Assembly (NCBI RefSeq): GCF_024721585.1
Contig: NZ_CP102629.1
Coordinates: 1,116,001-1,180,000, forward strand
Reading direction: 5' to 3'
Source: Sphingomicrobium aestuariivivum
Lineage (GTDB): Bacteria > Pseudomonadota > Alphaproteobacteria > Sphingomonadales > Sphingomonadaceae
Length of the DNA stretch: 64,000 nucleotides
The notes under the pieces were generated by a model, which was given only the letters and a program-made list of their open reading frames with translations, was not told the DNA's origin and did no database searches. Shown here in pieces: positions 56,810 through 64,000 of this stretch (positions are counted from its first letter, which is position 1; every line of letters starts with the position of its first letter). Both the position numbers and the translations under genes were made by a program.

Positions 56810-59005
56810 TTAAGGCCGCCCGCCCATCCGCTTGGCCTTGGTCTTGCCGAAGCGCGTCTTGCGCGTGCCCGGGCGGCCGGCGTTGGAATAGCCGACCTTG
56901 GGCGCGGCGCGTTCGGCTTCGGGGATGCCGAGCTCGTCTTCCTCGAGCTTCCTGATCTCGTCGCGCAGCCGCGCCGCTTCCTCGAATTCGAGATCGGCGG
57001 CGGCTTTCCGCATCTTCTCCTCGAGTTCGCCGATATAGGCGCGCAAATTGTGCCCCGCGAGCGGGGGCGCCTCGGCCTGCGGATGCGCCGCGCCGCCCGC
57101 GACCGCGTCCTTGACGTCCTTGAGCAGGTCCTCGACCGCGCGCTTGGTCGACTGCGGTGTGATGCCATGCTCCTTGTTATAGGCGACCTGCTTCTCGCGG
57201 CGGCGCTGCGTTTCGTTCAGCGCACGCTCCATCGAGCCCGTCACCCGGTCGGCATAGAGGATGACGCGCCCGTCGACATTGCGCGCCGCGCGCCCGATCG
57301 TCTGGATGAGCGACGTCTCGGAACGCAGGAAACCTTCCTTGTCGGCATCGAGGATGGCGACCAGCCCGCATTCGGGAATGTCGAGCCCCTCGCGCAGGAG
57401 GTTGATCCCGACCAGCACGTCATAGACCCCGACCCGCAGGTCGCGAATGAGCTCAATGCGCTCCAGCGTCTCGACGTCCGAGTGCATGTAGCGCACCTTG
57501 AGGCCCTGCTCGTGCATATATTCGGTGAGGTCCTCGGCCATCCGCTTGGTCAGCGTCGTGACCAGCGTGCGATAGCCCGCCGCCGCCACCTTCCGTGCCT
57601 CGTTGACGAGATCGTCGACCTGGTCCTCCACGGGGCGGATATCGACTGGCGGGTCGATGAGGCCGGTCGGGCGGATGACCTGTTCGGAGAACACCCCGCC
57701 CGTCTCCTCCATCTCCCACGGACCCGGCGTTGCCGACACGAACATCGACTGGGGGCGCATCGCGTCCCACTCGTTGAAGCGGAGCGGGCGGTTGTCGATA
57801 CAGCTCGGCAGCCGGAAACCATGCTCGGCCAGCGTGATCTTGCGCCGATGATCGCCCCGCGCCATCGCGCCGATCTGCGGCACCGTCTGGTGGCTTTCGT
57901 CGACGAACAGCAGCGCATTATCGGGGAGATATTCGAACAGCGTTGGCGGCGGCTCGCCCGGCAGGCGTCCCGTGAGAAAGCGCGAATAATTCTCGATCCC
58001 CGCGCAAGAGCCGGTGGCGGCGATCATCTCGAGATCGAAATTGGTCCGCTGTTCGAGCCGCTGCGCCTCGAGCAATTTGCCCTCCGCCGTCAGCTCCTTC
58101 AGCCGCTCCTCCAGCTCATGCTTGATCGCATGGCGCGCCTGTTCGAGCGTGGGCCCCGGCGTCACATAGTGCGAATTGGCATAGATCTTCACGCGGTCGA
58201 GCTTGGCCCCCGGCTTGCCGGTCAGCGGATCGAACTCGAGGATTTCCTCCACGTCGTCGCCGAAGAAGGACACGCGCCACGCCATGTCCTCATAGTGCGA
58301 GGGGAAGATCTCGAGATTGTCGCCGCGCACGCGGAAACTGCCGCGCGTGAAATTGGCATCGTTGCGCTTGTACTGGAGCGCCACCAGCTTCCTGATGATC
58401 TCGCGCTGGTCGACGCTGTCGTCCTTCTTGAGGCTGAAGGTCATCGCCGAATAGGTCTCGACCGACCCGATGCCGTAGAGGCAGCTCACCGAGGCGACGA
58501 TGATGACGTCGTCGCGTTCGAGCAGCGACCGCGTCGCCGAGTGGCGCATCCGGTCGATCGCCTCGTTGATGGACGATTCCTTCTCGATATAGGTGTCGGT
58601 CCGCGGGACGTAGGCCTCGGGCTGGTAATAGTCGTAGTAGCTGACGAAATATTCGACCGCATTGTCGGGAAAGAAGCTCTTGAACTCGCCATAGAGCTGC
58701 GCGGCGAGGATCTTGTTGGGCGCGAGGATGAGCGCGGGCCGCTGCAGCGTCTCGATCACCTTGGCCATCGTGAACGTCTTGCCCGAGCCCGTGACGCCGA
58801 GCAGCACCTGGCTGTTCTCGCCATGGTCGCGCACGCCCTCGGTCAGCTCGCGGATCGCGGTCGGCTGGTCGCCCGCGGGCTCGTAGTCCGACTTCAGCAC
58901 GAACTTCCTGCCCCCCTCTGCCTTCTCGGGGCGCGCGGGACGATGCGGCTTGAACTCTTCCCCCGTCTCGGGTTCGGCGAGGCTGGTGCGGATCTGGATG
59001 GCCAT
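56810..59005 (-). CDS. uvrB: Excinuclease ABC subunit B
   Basis: Central helicase-like subunit of nucleotide excision repair. The 731 residues show Walker [17 protein letters not shown], the beta-hairpin region [20 protein letters not shown], helicase motifs [13 protein letters not shown] and [12 protein letters not shown], and the C-terminal UVR motif [20 protein letters not shown] that contacts UvrC. The C-terminus has a basic extension ([15 protein letters not shown]). I start at ATG 59005; a longer frame to 59047 has no similarity. No GTTC-N7-GTTC box is visible in the ~100 bp upstream. Confidence 0.98.
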   Translation of the reverse strand: MAIQIRTSLAEPETGEEFKPHRPARPEKAEGGRKFVLKSDYEPAGDQPTAIRELTEGVRDHGENSQVLLGVTGSGKTFTMAKVIETLQRPALILAPNKILAAQLYGEFKSFFPDNAVEYFVSYYDYYQPEAYVPRTDTYIEKESSINEAIDRMRHSATRSLLERDDVIIVASVSCLYGIGSVETYSAMTFSLKKDDSVDQREIIRKLVALQYKRNDANFTRGSFRVRGDNLEIFPSHYEDMAWRVSFFGDDVEEILEFDPLTGKPGAKLDRVKIYANSHYVTPGPTLEQARHAIKHELEERLKELTAEGKLLEAQRLEQRTNFDLEMIAATGSCAGIENYSRFLTGRLPGEPPPTLFEYLPDNALLFVDESHQTVPQIGAMARGDHRRKITLAEHGFRLPSCIDNRPLRFNEWDAMRPQSMFVSATPGPWEMEETGGVFSEQVIRPTGLIDPPVDIRPVEDQVDDLVNEARKVAAAGYRTLVTTLTKRMAEDLTEYMHEQGLKVRYMHSDVETLERIELIRDLRVGVYDVLVGINLLREGLDIPECGLVAILDADKEGFLRSETSLIQTIGRAARNVDGRVILYADRVTGSMERALNETQRRREKQVAYNKEHGITPQSTKRAVEDLLKDVKDAVAGGAAHPQAEAPPLAGHNLRAYIGELEEKMRKAAADLEFEEAARLRDEIRKLEEDELGIPEAERAAPKVGYSNAGRPGTRKTRFGKTKAKRMGGRP

Positions 59006-59103
59006 AGAAGCGTCAATGTGGGGGCCGGACGAAGGTTGCGCAACCAAGGCGCCTATGGCTTGCTCAGCGCCCGTTCACCCGCCCGATGGGACAAGGCTAG
59101 CCC

Positions 59104-59562
59104 ATGCGTATCCTGCCCTTCCTCGCTGTCTCCCTGCTCGCCGCGCCGCTTGCCGCCGCCGCGCCGCCGCCGCCGCTCGCCCCGGGCCTCTGGTCGGTCG
59201 AAGCGCGCGTCGTCTCGGTCGACAGCAAGCAAGTGCCCCTCCTCGTCCGCAAGATGGTCGAGGGGCGCGTCGAGACCTACGAACGTTGCGTCAGCCCCGA
59301 GGAAGCCGCCGGCAAGTTCGAGCATGTCCTCGTCCAGAAGGAAGCCAGCTGCCGCTTCGCCGAAACCGACTTCGCCGACGGCAGGATGCGCGTGCGCGGC
59401 CGCTGCACCTCGGACAAGGGCAATATGACCATCGACCTCTCCGGCCGCCATTCGGGCGCGCGCTTCACCGCGACCAGCCGCACCCACCTCCAAAGCCCGC
59501 TTGGCGCGGTCAATGTGACCACCGCCCATGTCGGCACCCGGCGCGGTGCCTGCCCCGCCTGA
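59104..59562 (+). CDS. DUF3617-like exported protein (copy 1)
   Basis: A 152-residue protein with a signal peptide (LAVSLLAAPLAAAA) and a mature domain starting LAPGLWSVEARVVSVD, with two cysteines in ERCVSPEEAA and SCRFAETDF and a third pair later (GRCTSDKG, RRGACPA). This is the pattern of DUF3617 proteins common in sphingomonads. Function is unknown; two related genes lie downstream (59946 and 60534). It is divergent from uvrB. Confidence 0.75.
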   Translation: MRILPFLAVSLLAAPLAAAAPPPPLAPGLWSVEARVVSVDSKQVPLLVRKMVEGRVETYERCVSPEEAAGKFEHVLVQKEASCRFAETDFADGRMRVRGRCTSDKGNMTIDLSGRHSGARFTATSRTHLQSPLGAVNVTTAHVGTRRGACPA

Positions 59563-59567
59563 GCCCG

Positions 59568-59882
59568 ATGCCGCGCCGCGTCCCCCAAGGCCCGCCGCCC
59601 CCCGCTCCGTCCCCCGAGAGATGCTGGCTGTGCGAGCGCCCGCTCGGCGCCCGTGTCGAACGCCACCATCCGGTGCCCAGGTCGCGTGGCGGCCGCCTGA
59701 CCCGCGCCGTCCACCCGATCTGCCACCGCGCGCTCCACGCCAGCCTCGACAACAAGGCGCTCGCCGCGATCGGCGATGACGCGCCCGCCTTGCGCGCCCG
59801 CCCCGACCTTGCCCCCTTCCTCGACTGGATCGCGGGCAAGGACCCCGACTTCCACGCCCCCACGCGCCGCGCCCGGCGCTGA
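59568..59882 (+). CDS. HNH endonuclease-like protein
   Basis: A 104-residue protein with a compact HNH/zinc-finger core: C19-x2-C22 (CWLCERPLG), H33-H34 (ERHHPVPRSRGG), then VHPICHRALHASLDN with C52, H53 and H57. The order Cys-Cys, His-His, Cys-His is typical of free-standing HNH proteins, including many of unknown biological role. It starts 5 bp after the DUF3617 gene, so the two are likely cotranscribed. No restriction, phage or intron features surround it. Confidence 0.8.
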   Translation: MPRRVPQGPPPPAPSPERCWLCERPLGARVERHHPVPRSRGGRLTRAVHPICHRALHASLDNKALAAIGDDAPALRARPDLAPFLDWIAGKDPDFHAPTRRARR

Positions 59883-59945
59883 GGCCCCCCTTGCCAAGCG
59901 CCCCCGCCCCCTCCAAGCTGCCGGGCAATCAAGGGGAGACAAGTC

Positions 59946-60494
59946 ATGCGTCACGTCGTCACAGCCACCCTCGCGCTGGCGCTCGCCGCCTGCGGCAACA
60001 ATGACGGCGAGGTCCGCGACACCGACGGCGACGGCGTCATCTCGGCCGAGGAGGTCGAGGCCCAGCTCGGCGACGCGATGGCCTCGGGCAGCTTCATGCA
60101 GGCGGGCGAATGGGAAAGCCGCATCACCATCGAGGATGTCTCCATGCCCGGCATGACCGACGACATGGCCGCGATGATGCAGGACATGATGGGCAACCGC
60201 ACCTATTCCACCTGCCTCACGCCCGAACAGGTCGAACAGCCCGACGAACGCTTTTTCGCGGGCACCGACAATGACTGCGCCTACAACCGCTTCGCATTGA
60301 AGGACGGGCGTATCGACGCGCAGATGACCTGCAGCGTCGAGGGGCAGACGCAGGTCATGGAAATGTCGGGCCAATATGGCGAGGAAAGCTACGATCTCAC
60401 CATGCGCGCCACGTCCGAGAGCGAGGGCGGCATGAACATGACGATGAGGGTCAGCGCCGAACGGGTCGGCGACTGCAAGCAAAGCGCGGCCTGA
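59946..60494 (+). CDS. DUF3617-like lipoprotein with an EF-hand loop (copy 2)
   Basis: A 182-residue lipoprotein (lipobox LAAC, C16). Residues 25-36 form a complete EF-hand calcium loop, DTDGDGVISAEE, with D25, D27, D29, S33 and E36 at coordinating positions. The rest is the DUF3617 type: GEWESRITIEDVSMPGM, YSTCLTPEQVEQ, CAYNRFALKDGRI and a C-terminal VGDCKQ. The EF-hand joined to this family is unusual to my knowledge. Good ribosome site (AGGGGAG) before the ATG. Confidence 0.78.
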   Translation: MRHVVTATLALALAACGNNDGEVRDTDGDGVISAEEVEAQLGDAMASGSFMQAGEWESRITIEDVSMPGMTDDMAAMMQDMMGNRTYSTCLTPEQVEQPDERFFAGTDNDCAYNRFALKDGRIDAQMTCSVEGQTQVMEMSGQYGEESYDLTMRATSESEGGMNMTMRVSAERVGDCKQSAA

Positions 60495-60533
60495 CGGCAC
60501 GGCGCTCAAACGTTCCAACAGGAGGGGACAATC

Positions 60534-61067
60534 ATGAAAGCACGCATTCTCGCCACGGCCACGCTGGCCCTGACGCTGGCGGCCTGCGGCGGCGGCGACA
60601 CCGCTGCCGACGAGGAGGTCGCCGAGCCGGTAGACACCATGCTGCCCGGCAATTTCCAGCTCACCAGCGAAGTGACCGACCTGTCCTCGACCGACGGCAC
60701 CGATCCGGTGACCTCGGCCGAAGTCGGCTCCTCGGTCACCGCCAATGTCTGTGTCGGCGAGGACGGCCTGCTGCCCGCCGCCGCCTTCGGCGAGGAAGGC
60801 GATGATTGCGTGATCGAGAATCCCTACGTCCGTCGCGGCAAGATCCGCCAGGCGCTGGTCTGCCAGCGCGAGGGCCAGGACGGCCAGATCCGCCTCCAGG
60901 TCGACGCCGACTTCACCGAGGACGGCATCGAGGGCACGGTCAGCACCATGACCTATTTCTCGGGTGACGGCGATTATTCGATGAAGCGCACGCTCACCGG
61001 CACGCGCACCGGCGACTGCACCGAGGCCGAGGCCGAGGAAGATCTCGAGGCCGAGGTCGCCGAATAG
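60534..61067 (+). CDS. DUF3617-like lipoprotein (copy 3)
   Basis: A 177-residue lipoprotein (lipobox LAAC, C18) with a Gly/Ala/Asp linker and a DUF3617-like mature part (MLPGNFQLTSEVTDLSS, NVCVGEDGLLPAAAFG, DCVIENPYVRRGKI, ending GTRTGDC). The C-terminus is very acidic (EAEAEEDLEAEVAE). It lies 39 bp after copy 2 with its own AGGAGG. Alignment to the family is weaker than for the other two. Confidence 0.72.
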   Translation: MKARILATATLALTLAACGGGDTAADEEVAEPVDTMLPGNFQLTSEVTDLSSTDGTDPVTSAEVGSSVTANVCVGEDGLLPAAAFGEEGDDCVIENPYVRRGKIRQALVCQREGQDGQIRLQVDADFTEDGIEGTVSTMTYFSGDGDYSMKRTLTGTRTGDCTEAEAEEDLEAEVAE

Positions 61068-61091
61068 GCCCCCGCACCTCGCGACGAAAGG

Positions 61092-61133
61092 AAGGGGCGG
61101 CACCTCCGGCAAGGTGCCGCCCCTTCTCTTTTG
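61092..61133. terminator. Strong terminator after the DUF3617 trio
   Basis: AAGGGGCGGCACCT pairs perfectly with AGGTGCCGCCCCTT around CCGGCA, followed by a pyrimidine/T-rich run. It separates the plus-strand lipoprotein genes from the convergent carbonic anhydrase gene. Confidence 0.9.
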
Positions 61134-61150
61134 TTCGCCGGACGCAAACC

Positions 61151-61912
61151 CTAGCGGATGGGCTCCGTCACCAGCCGGTTGCCGGTCGGCTGGATCGAGC
61201 GCGCGCTCGGGCCGAGGGCGGCCTCCATCGCCGCGATCTGTGACGCGCTGGCGGTCAGCGGGCGGTCGGCGACATGCCAGTTGACCCCTTCCGAACAGGG
61301 CGGCGTCGTCAGCGAGCCCATGTAGCGATAGACATGGAGGTCGTCGGGCACGAGCGGGTCGAGGTCGAGTGCGACCGCGGCCCCGCTGCCGGCCGCGGCA
61401 CCATCGACGATCTTCTGCAGTTCGGGGTTGGCCGCCCCTTCGGCGAACATCACGCCGAGCACGCCGAGGCGCCCGTCATCGGTCGCATGGACGAAATGCG
61501 CCACCAGCGGATAGCGCTTGCCGTCGATCGCATGTTCGGACGGGGTATGGAAATGCACCTGCAGGAGGTTGAAGGCGGTCTGCCCCGACATCATGCCGAG
61601 CATCTCGCGGTTGCTCTCCCTCGGGAAATCGACCTGAACCTTTTCCTCCGAGACCGCCATCACGCCATTGGCGGTGCCGAAGGCGGTGTCGAATTCGACA
61701 TGGGCGCGGGCATTGGCGCTGCCGAGGTCGATCGGCGACTGGGCAAGGCCGGCATCGCACATGGCATAGTCGCCGTTGACGAGGCTCCAGCGTTCGGGCG
61801 TCACCCCGTCACCGAAATTCCAGTCCTTGCCCTTGTCCTGCGCGTAAAGCGGGGCGGCGATCAGCGCGCCGCCAACGGCGAGCGCGGCAATCGCGGGTCC
61901 GAGTTTTTTCAT
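61151..61912 (-). CDS. Alpha-type carbonic anhydrase, exported
   Basis: Interconverts CO2 and bicarbonate in the periplasm. The 253 residues start with a signal peptide (ALAVGGALIAAPLYA). Zinc ligands are the three histidines in VHFHTPSEH and AHFVHA, and the SLTTPPCSEGVNWHV segment with Thr-199-type gatekeeping is intact, as is the Cys for the usual disulfide (CDAGLAQSPIDL). All key catalytic residues look present. No partner gene is nearby. Confidence 0.93.
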   Translation of the reverse strand: MKKLGPAIAALAVGGALIAAPLYAQDKGKDWNFGDGVTPERWSLVNGDYAMCDAGLAQSPIDLGSANARAHVEFDTAFGTANGVMAVSEEKVQVDFPRESNREMLGMMSGQTAFNLLQVHFHTPSEHAIDGKRYPLVAHFVHATDDGRLGVLGVMFAEGAANPELQKIVDGAAAGSGAAVALDLDPLVPDDLHVYRYMGSLTTPPCSEGVNWHVADRPLTASASQIAAMEAALGPSARSIQPTGNRLVTEPIR

Positions 61913-62168
61913 CTTCTAGGTCCTCTCAATCCGTGGGGCCTCGTCGCCCCGTCCTGGGTCGTTCGGTCCTTCGTTCGCCGGGAGGTTGCCGATGCTCTAG
62001 GCAGGCCGGGGTCCCATCGCTCGAAATCCGATACGGTCCGACATCACGTGCGCTGCAATCGCGCCCGCCAGAGGGGCCCGGTCCGTAGGTGCTCAATCGA
62101 CGGGCGCGGCAGGAAGTTTCACGATAAAGCGCCGACCCCGACCAAAAGAGGTGAAGCGCGGCGCCGCG

Positions 62169-62348
62169 CTAGAAAGGCAGGCGCTGGTCGGTCAGGCGCT
62201 GCATCGTATCACGGGCGCGCGCCTTCATCGCGGTGAGCCGCCCGACCTCCGCCAGGTCGGGAATCTCCCGTCCGCGCGCGCGGCGCAGCTGGCGGTCGAT
62301 GTCGTGGTGCAGCTTGGCGATACGGTCGAAGGCGCTGGCCATGTTCAT
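62169..62348 (-). CDS. YdcH family (DUF465) small protein
   Basis: A 59-residue helical protein, FDRIAKLHHDIDRQLRRARG followed by a second helix with AEVGRLTAMKARARDTMQRL. The two-helix L-x-x-H-x-x-(L/I)-D pattern and the K-x-R/K-x-R/K repeat match the YdcH/DUF465 family. Its function is unknown. I start at the ATG at 62348; a second ATG two codons later is equally possible. The frame continues upstream, but that part is low-complexity and has no family similarity. Confidence 0.8.
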   Translation of the reverse strand: MNMASAFDRIAKLHHDIDRQLRRARGREIPDLAEVGRLTAMKARARDTMQRLTDQRLPF

Positions 62349-62691
62349 GTCCTCGTCGGGCGAGGGGCAGCGATGGCGGGCGACCGGGAGGGAGAGGCCC
62401 GGCAGTCCCGCGCATCGGCACCCCGGGCTTAGGGGGACGATGGCGCCGGAGAGGGAGGGGGCGACCCTGCCGGCATCCATCGATCCCGTACCAAACCAAC
62501 CCTCGCGCGCGCGATCGGTTGCAGGAAATCGACCGACCAAGACCAAAGCCCGTAGACGCAATTCCATGCCCGAACGAGCGGTTCGTCGCACCCGCCGCAC
62601 GCGGCCTCTTGCGTGACCTGCGGGCAACGCTAGGAAGGCCGCCCCGAGGGGCGCCTCTCGCGACTCATTTCGGGACAAATTCATCCACAGA

Positions 62692-62710
62692 TTTTTTGAC
62701 CGTCAAAAAA
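62692..62710. repeat. 19-bp AT-rich palindrome with a partial repeat
   Basis: TTTTTTGAC-C-GTCAAAAAA is a perfect palindrome with one central base. A similar CCGTTCAAAAAACC lies 30-odd bases downstream (about 62732-62745). The shape suggests a dimeric regulator site; no known regulator is assigned. Confidence 0.5.
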
Positions 62711-62798
62711 GCGCGGATCGGCAGGGCTTTGCCGTTCAAAAAACCTTAAATCGGCGCACCGGCGAAAAAATGACTCTTGCGTTCACCGTCTGCCTTAG

Positions 62799-62814
62799 AC
62801 ACTATCCCTTGTGT
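62799..62814 (+). promoter_or_regulatory. NrdR-type box upstream of nrdA
   Basis: ACACTATCCCTTGTGT matches the NrdR consensus ACACWATATATWGTGT at 13 of 16 positions, with both outer half-sites exact. It overlaps a possible -10 (CACTAT, 62800-62805) that lies 17 bases after TTGCGT (62777-62782). NrdR represses ribonucleotide reductase genes. NrdR sites usually occur in pairs, and I found no good second box. Confidence 0.6.
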
Positions 62815-63041
62815 TGACCGACGGTTCGCCCCGCAACATCTAGCGATTGGGGCCGGGAATCCCTATTTCCGGCATGGGGCGAGTTGTGGGTAGCGGGGAT
62901 GATGGGGATAAGTCGCTGGTTTGACTCTCCTTTTCCCCGTTTCGGCTTCCAACAGGGGGTTGGAACCGGTATGAACGAAACAAGAACATCGGACGGCCGC
63001 GAGTCGATCCGGATGCGATAACGGGGCCTAGGGAGAAGAAC

Positions 63042-64000
63042 ATGGATCTGGCATCGAGCAGCGATGTGACCGCCGACGACGTCACCGTCTCGGATTCGAA
63101 GAAGGTTCACGAGCGTCGCTTCAAGATCGAGACCGATCCCTCGCGCGATGCCAAGCTCACCGAGTTCGGCAAGGAAACGCTGAAGGATCGCTACCTCCTG
63201 CCGGGCGAGAGCTACCAGGACCTGTTCGCGCGCGTCGCCTCGGCCTATGCCGACGACCAGAAGCACGCCCAGCGCCTCTATGACGCCATCTCGAACCTCT
63301 GGTTCATGCCCGCCACCCCCGTTCTCTCGAACGGCGGCACCGGTCGCGGCCTGCCCATTTCCTGCTATTTGAACTCGGTCGACGACAGCCTCGACGGCAT
63401 CGTCGGCACGTGGAACGAGAATGTCTGGCTCGCCTCCAAGGGCGGCGGCATCGGCACCTATTGGGGCTCGGTCCGCGGCATCGGCGAACCCGTCGGTTTG
63501 AACGGCAAGACCTCGGGCATCATCCCCTTCGTCCGCGTGATGGATTCGCTCACCCTCGCCATTTCGCAGGGCTCGCTGCGCCGCGGCTCGGCCGCCTGCT
63601 ACATCGACATCCACCACCCCGAGATCGAGGAATTCCTCGAGATCCGCAAACCTAGCGGCGACTTCAACCGCAAGGCGCTCAACCTGCACCACGGCGTGCT
63701 GCTCACCGACGAGTTCATGGAAGCGGTCCGCGACGGCACCGACTTCGACCTGAAATCGCCCCGCGACGGCACCGTTCGCGGTTCGGTCAACGCCCGCAAC
63801 CTGTTCCAGAAGCTGGTCGAGACCCGCCTCGCCACCGGCGAGCCCTATATCGTGTTCGCCGACACGGTGAACAACAACATGCCCAAGCATCATCGCGATC
63901 TCGGCCTCAAGGTCTCGACCTCGAACCTGTGCTCGGAAATCACCCTGCCGACGGGCCGCGACCATCTCGGTGCCGACCGCACCGCGGTCTGCTGCCTGTC
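63042..64000 (+). CDS. nrdA: Ribonucleoside-diphosphate reductase large subunit, 3' end outside window
   Basis: The frame is open to the right edge, 319 full codons. The enzyme reduces ribonucleotides to deoxyribonucleotides. Seen: ATPVLSNGGTGRGLPISCYL with the first active-site Cys, WLASKGGGIGTYWGSVRG, SQGSLRRGSAACYIDIHHPE, and TSNLCSEI, which holds the thiyl-radical Cys. There is no ATP-cone at the N-terminus. The motifs fit a class I (NrdA-type) subunit, but class II enzymes share several of them and the distinguishing C-terminus is outside the window. The start ATG 63042 has AGGGAGAAG upstream. Confidence 0.88.
   Translation, partial: MDLASSSDVTADDVTVSDSKKVHERRFKIETDPSRDAKLTEFGKETLKDRYLLPGESYQDLFARVASAYADDQKHAQRLYDAISNLWFMPATPVLSNGGTGRGLPISCYLNSVDDSLDGIVGTWNENVWLASKGGGIGTYWGSVRGIGEPVGLNGKTSGIIPFVRVMDSLTLAISQGSLRRGSAACYIDIHHPEIEEFLEIRKPSGDFNRKALNLHHGVLLTDEFMEAVRDGTDFDLKSPRDGTVRGSVNARNLFQKLVETRLATGEPYIVFADTVNNNMPKHHRDLGLKVSTSNLCSEITLPTGRDHLGADRTAVCCL

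Larger units (their letters stand above)
62349..63041. other. Long intergenic region upstream of nrdA
   Basis: About 690 bp with no convincing gene. The left half is GC-rich; the right half is markedly AT-richer and holds a 19-bp palindrome (62692-62710), a DnaA-box-like TCATCCACA (62681-62689, one mismatch from consensus), an NrdR-type box (62799-62814), and a 7-bp hairpin (62947-62953 with 62959-62965). It is probably the control region of the ribonucleotide reductase gene. Confidence 0.65.

Noticed and set aside
59006-59103. LexA box upstream of uvrB
   Set aside because: One GTTC is present but no second GTTC seven bases away, so the operator pattern is not met.
59568-59882. HNH gene as part of an intron, restriction system or phage
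   Set aside because: There is no methylase, reverse transcriptase or terminase near it, and it lies within a run of chromosomal lipoprotein genes.
62681-62689. Replication origin
   Set aside because: Only one DnaA-box-like sequence was found, without the cluster of boxes, AT-rich unwinding repeats or typical origin neighbours.
62519-62749. Possible 76-residue gene in the gap upstream of nrdA
   Set aside because: It needs a non-ATG start without a ribosome site, its translation has no recognisable features, and it covers the palindrome that looks regulatory.
62662-62928. Three GANTC (CcrM) sites upstream of nrdA as a cell-cycle methylation signal
   Set aside because: About two such sites are expected by chance in a region of this length and composition, so there is no clear enrichment.

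Overview
The window is a dense, high-GC chromosomal segment of an alphaproteobacterium, most likely order Sphingomonadales. The evidence is the gene orders nadD-rsfS-rlmH-envC-ctpA and DUF721-thioredoxin-smc, the LexA box of GAAC-N7-GAAC type, several sphingomonad-type small proteins and the very high GC at third codon positions. No integrase, transposase, CRISPR array or rRNA operon was seen. The window opens inside tilS and closes inside a ribonucleotide reductase large-subunit gene.

Layout. 1-9.6 kb: tilS (3' part), ftsH, a convergent DUF3667 membrane protein, then a tightly packed plus-strand run nadD-rsfS-rlmH-envC-ctpA-dsbB-coq7 (NAD synthesis, ribosome assembly and modification, septal wall splitting, disulfide formation, ubiquinone). 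9.6-17 kb: a DUF885 peptidase, then an accessory DNA-repair cassette (radical SAM protein, hemerythrin, DUF4130-UdgX fusion) with a LexA box directly at its first start codon, then a Fur-boxed TonB siderophore receptor. 17-29 kb: minus-strand smc operon with divergent mutY, cytochrome c, LOG protein, creD, and sdhCDA without sdhB. 29-35 kb: two tandem soluble chemoreceptors, then a coupled SDR, subclass B3 metallo-beta-lactamase and prmA, then rlpA. 35-44 kb: ligA, dienelactone hydrolase, recN-bamD, yajC-secD-secF, tRNA-Pro(GGG). 44-50.5 kb: hslV and hslU separated by a circularly permuted D-amino-acid-oxidase-like lipoprotein, an alpha/beta hydrolase, and an orphan phage/GTA-type lysis cassette (GH108 endolysin, holin, overlapping Rz/Rz1-like spanins). 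50.6-64 kb: GDSL autotransporter, DUF389 protein, small lipoproteins, CIA30 protein, uvrB, a DUF3617 trio with an HNH protein, alpha-carbonic anhydrase, YdcH-like protein and the 5' part of nrdA behind an NrdR-type box.

How it fits together. Most of the window is housekeeping: membrane protein quality control and secretion (FtsH, SecDF-YajC, BamD), envelope remodelling (EnvC, CtpA, RlpA), DNA maintenance (Smc, RecN, LigA, UvrB, MutY, DciA) and respiration (Sdh, cytochrome c, Coq7). The least explained parts are the LexA-boxed radical SAM/hemerythrin/UdgX cassette, the lysis cassette with no other phage genes near it, the permuted oxidase inside the hslVU operon and a 13-bp perfect hairpin that sequesters the start codon of the LOG gene.
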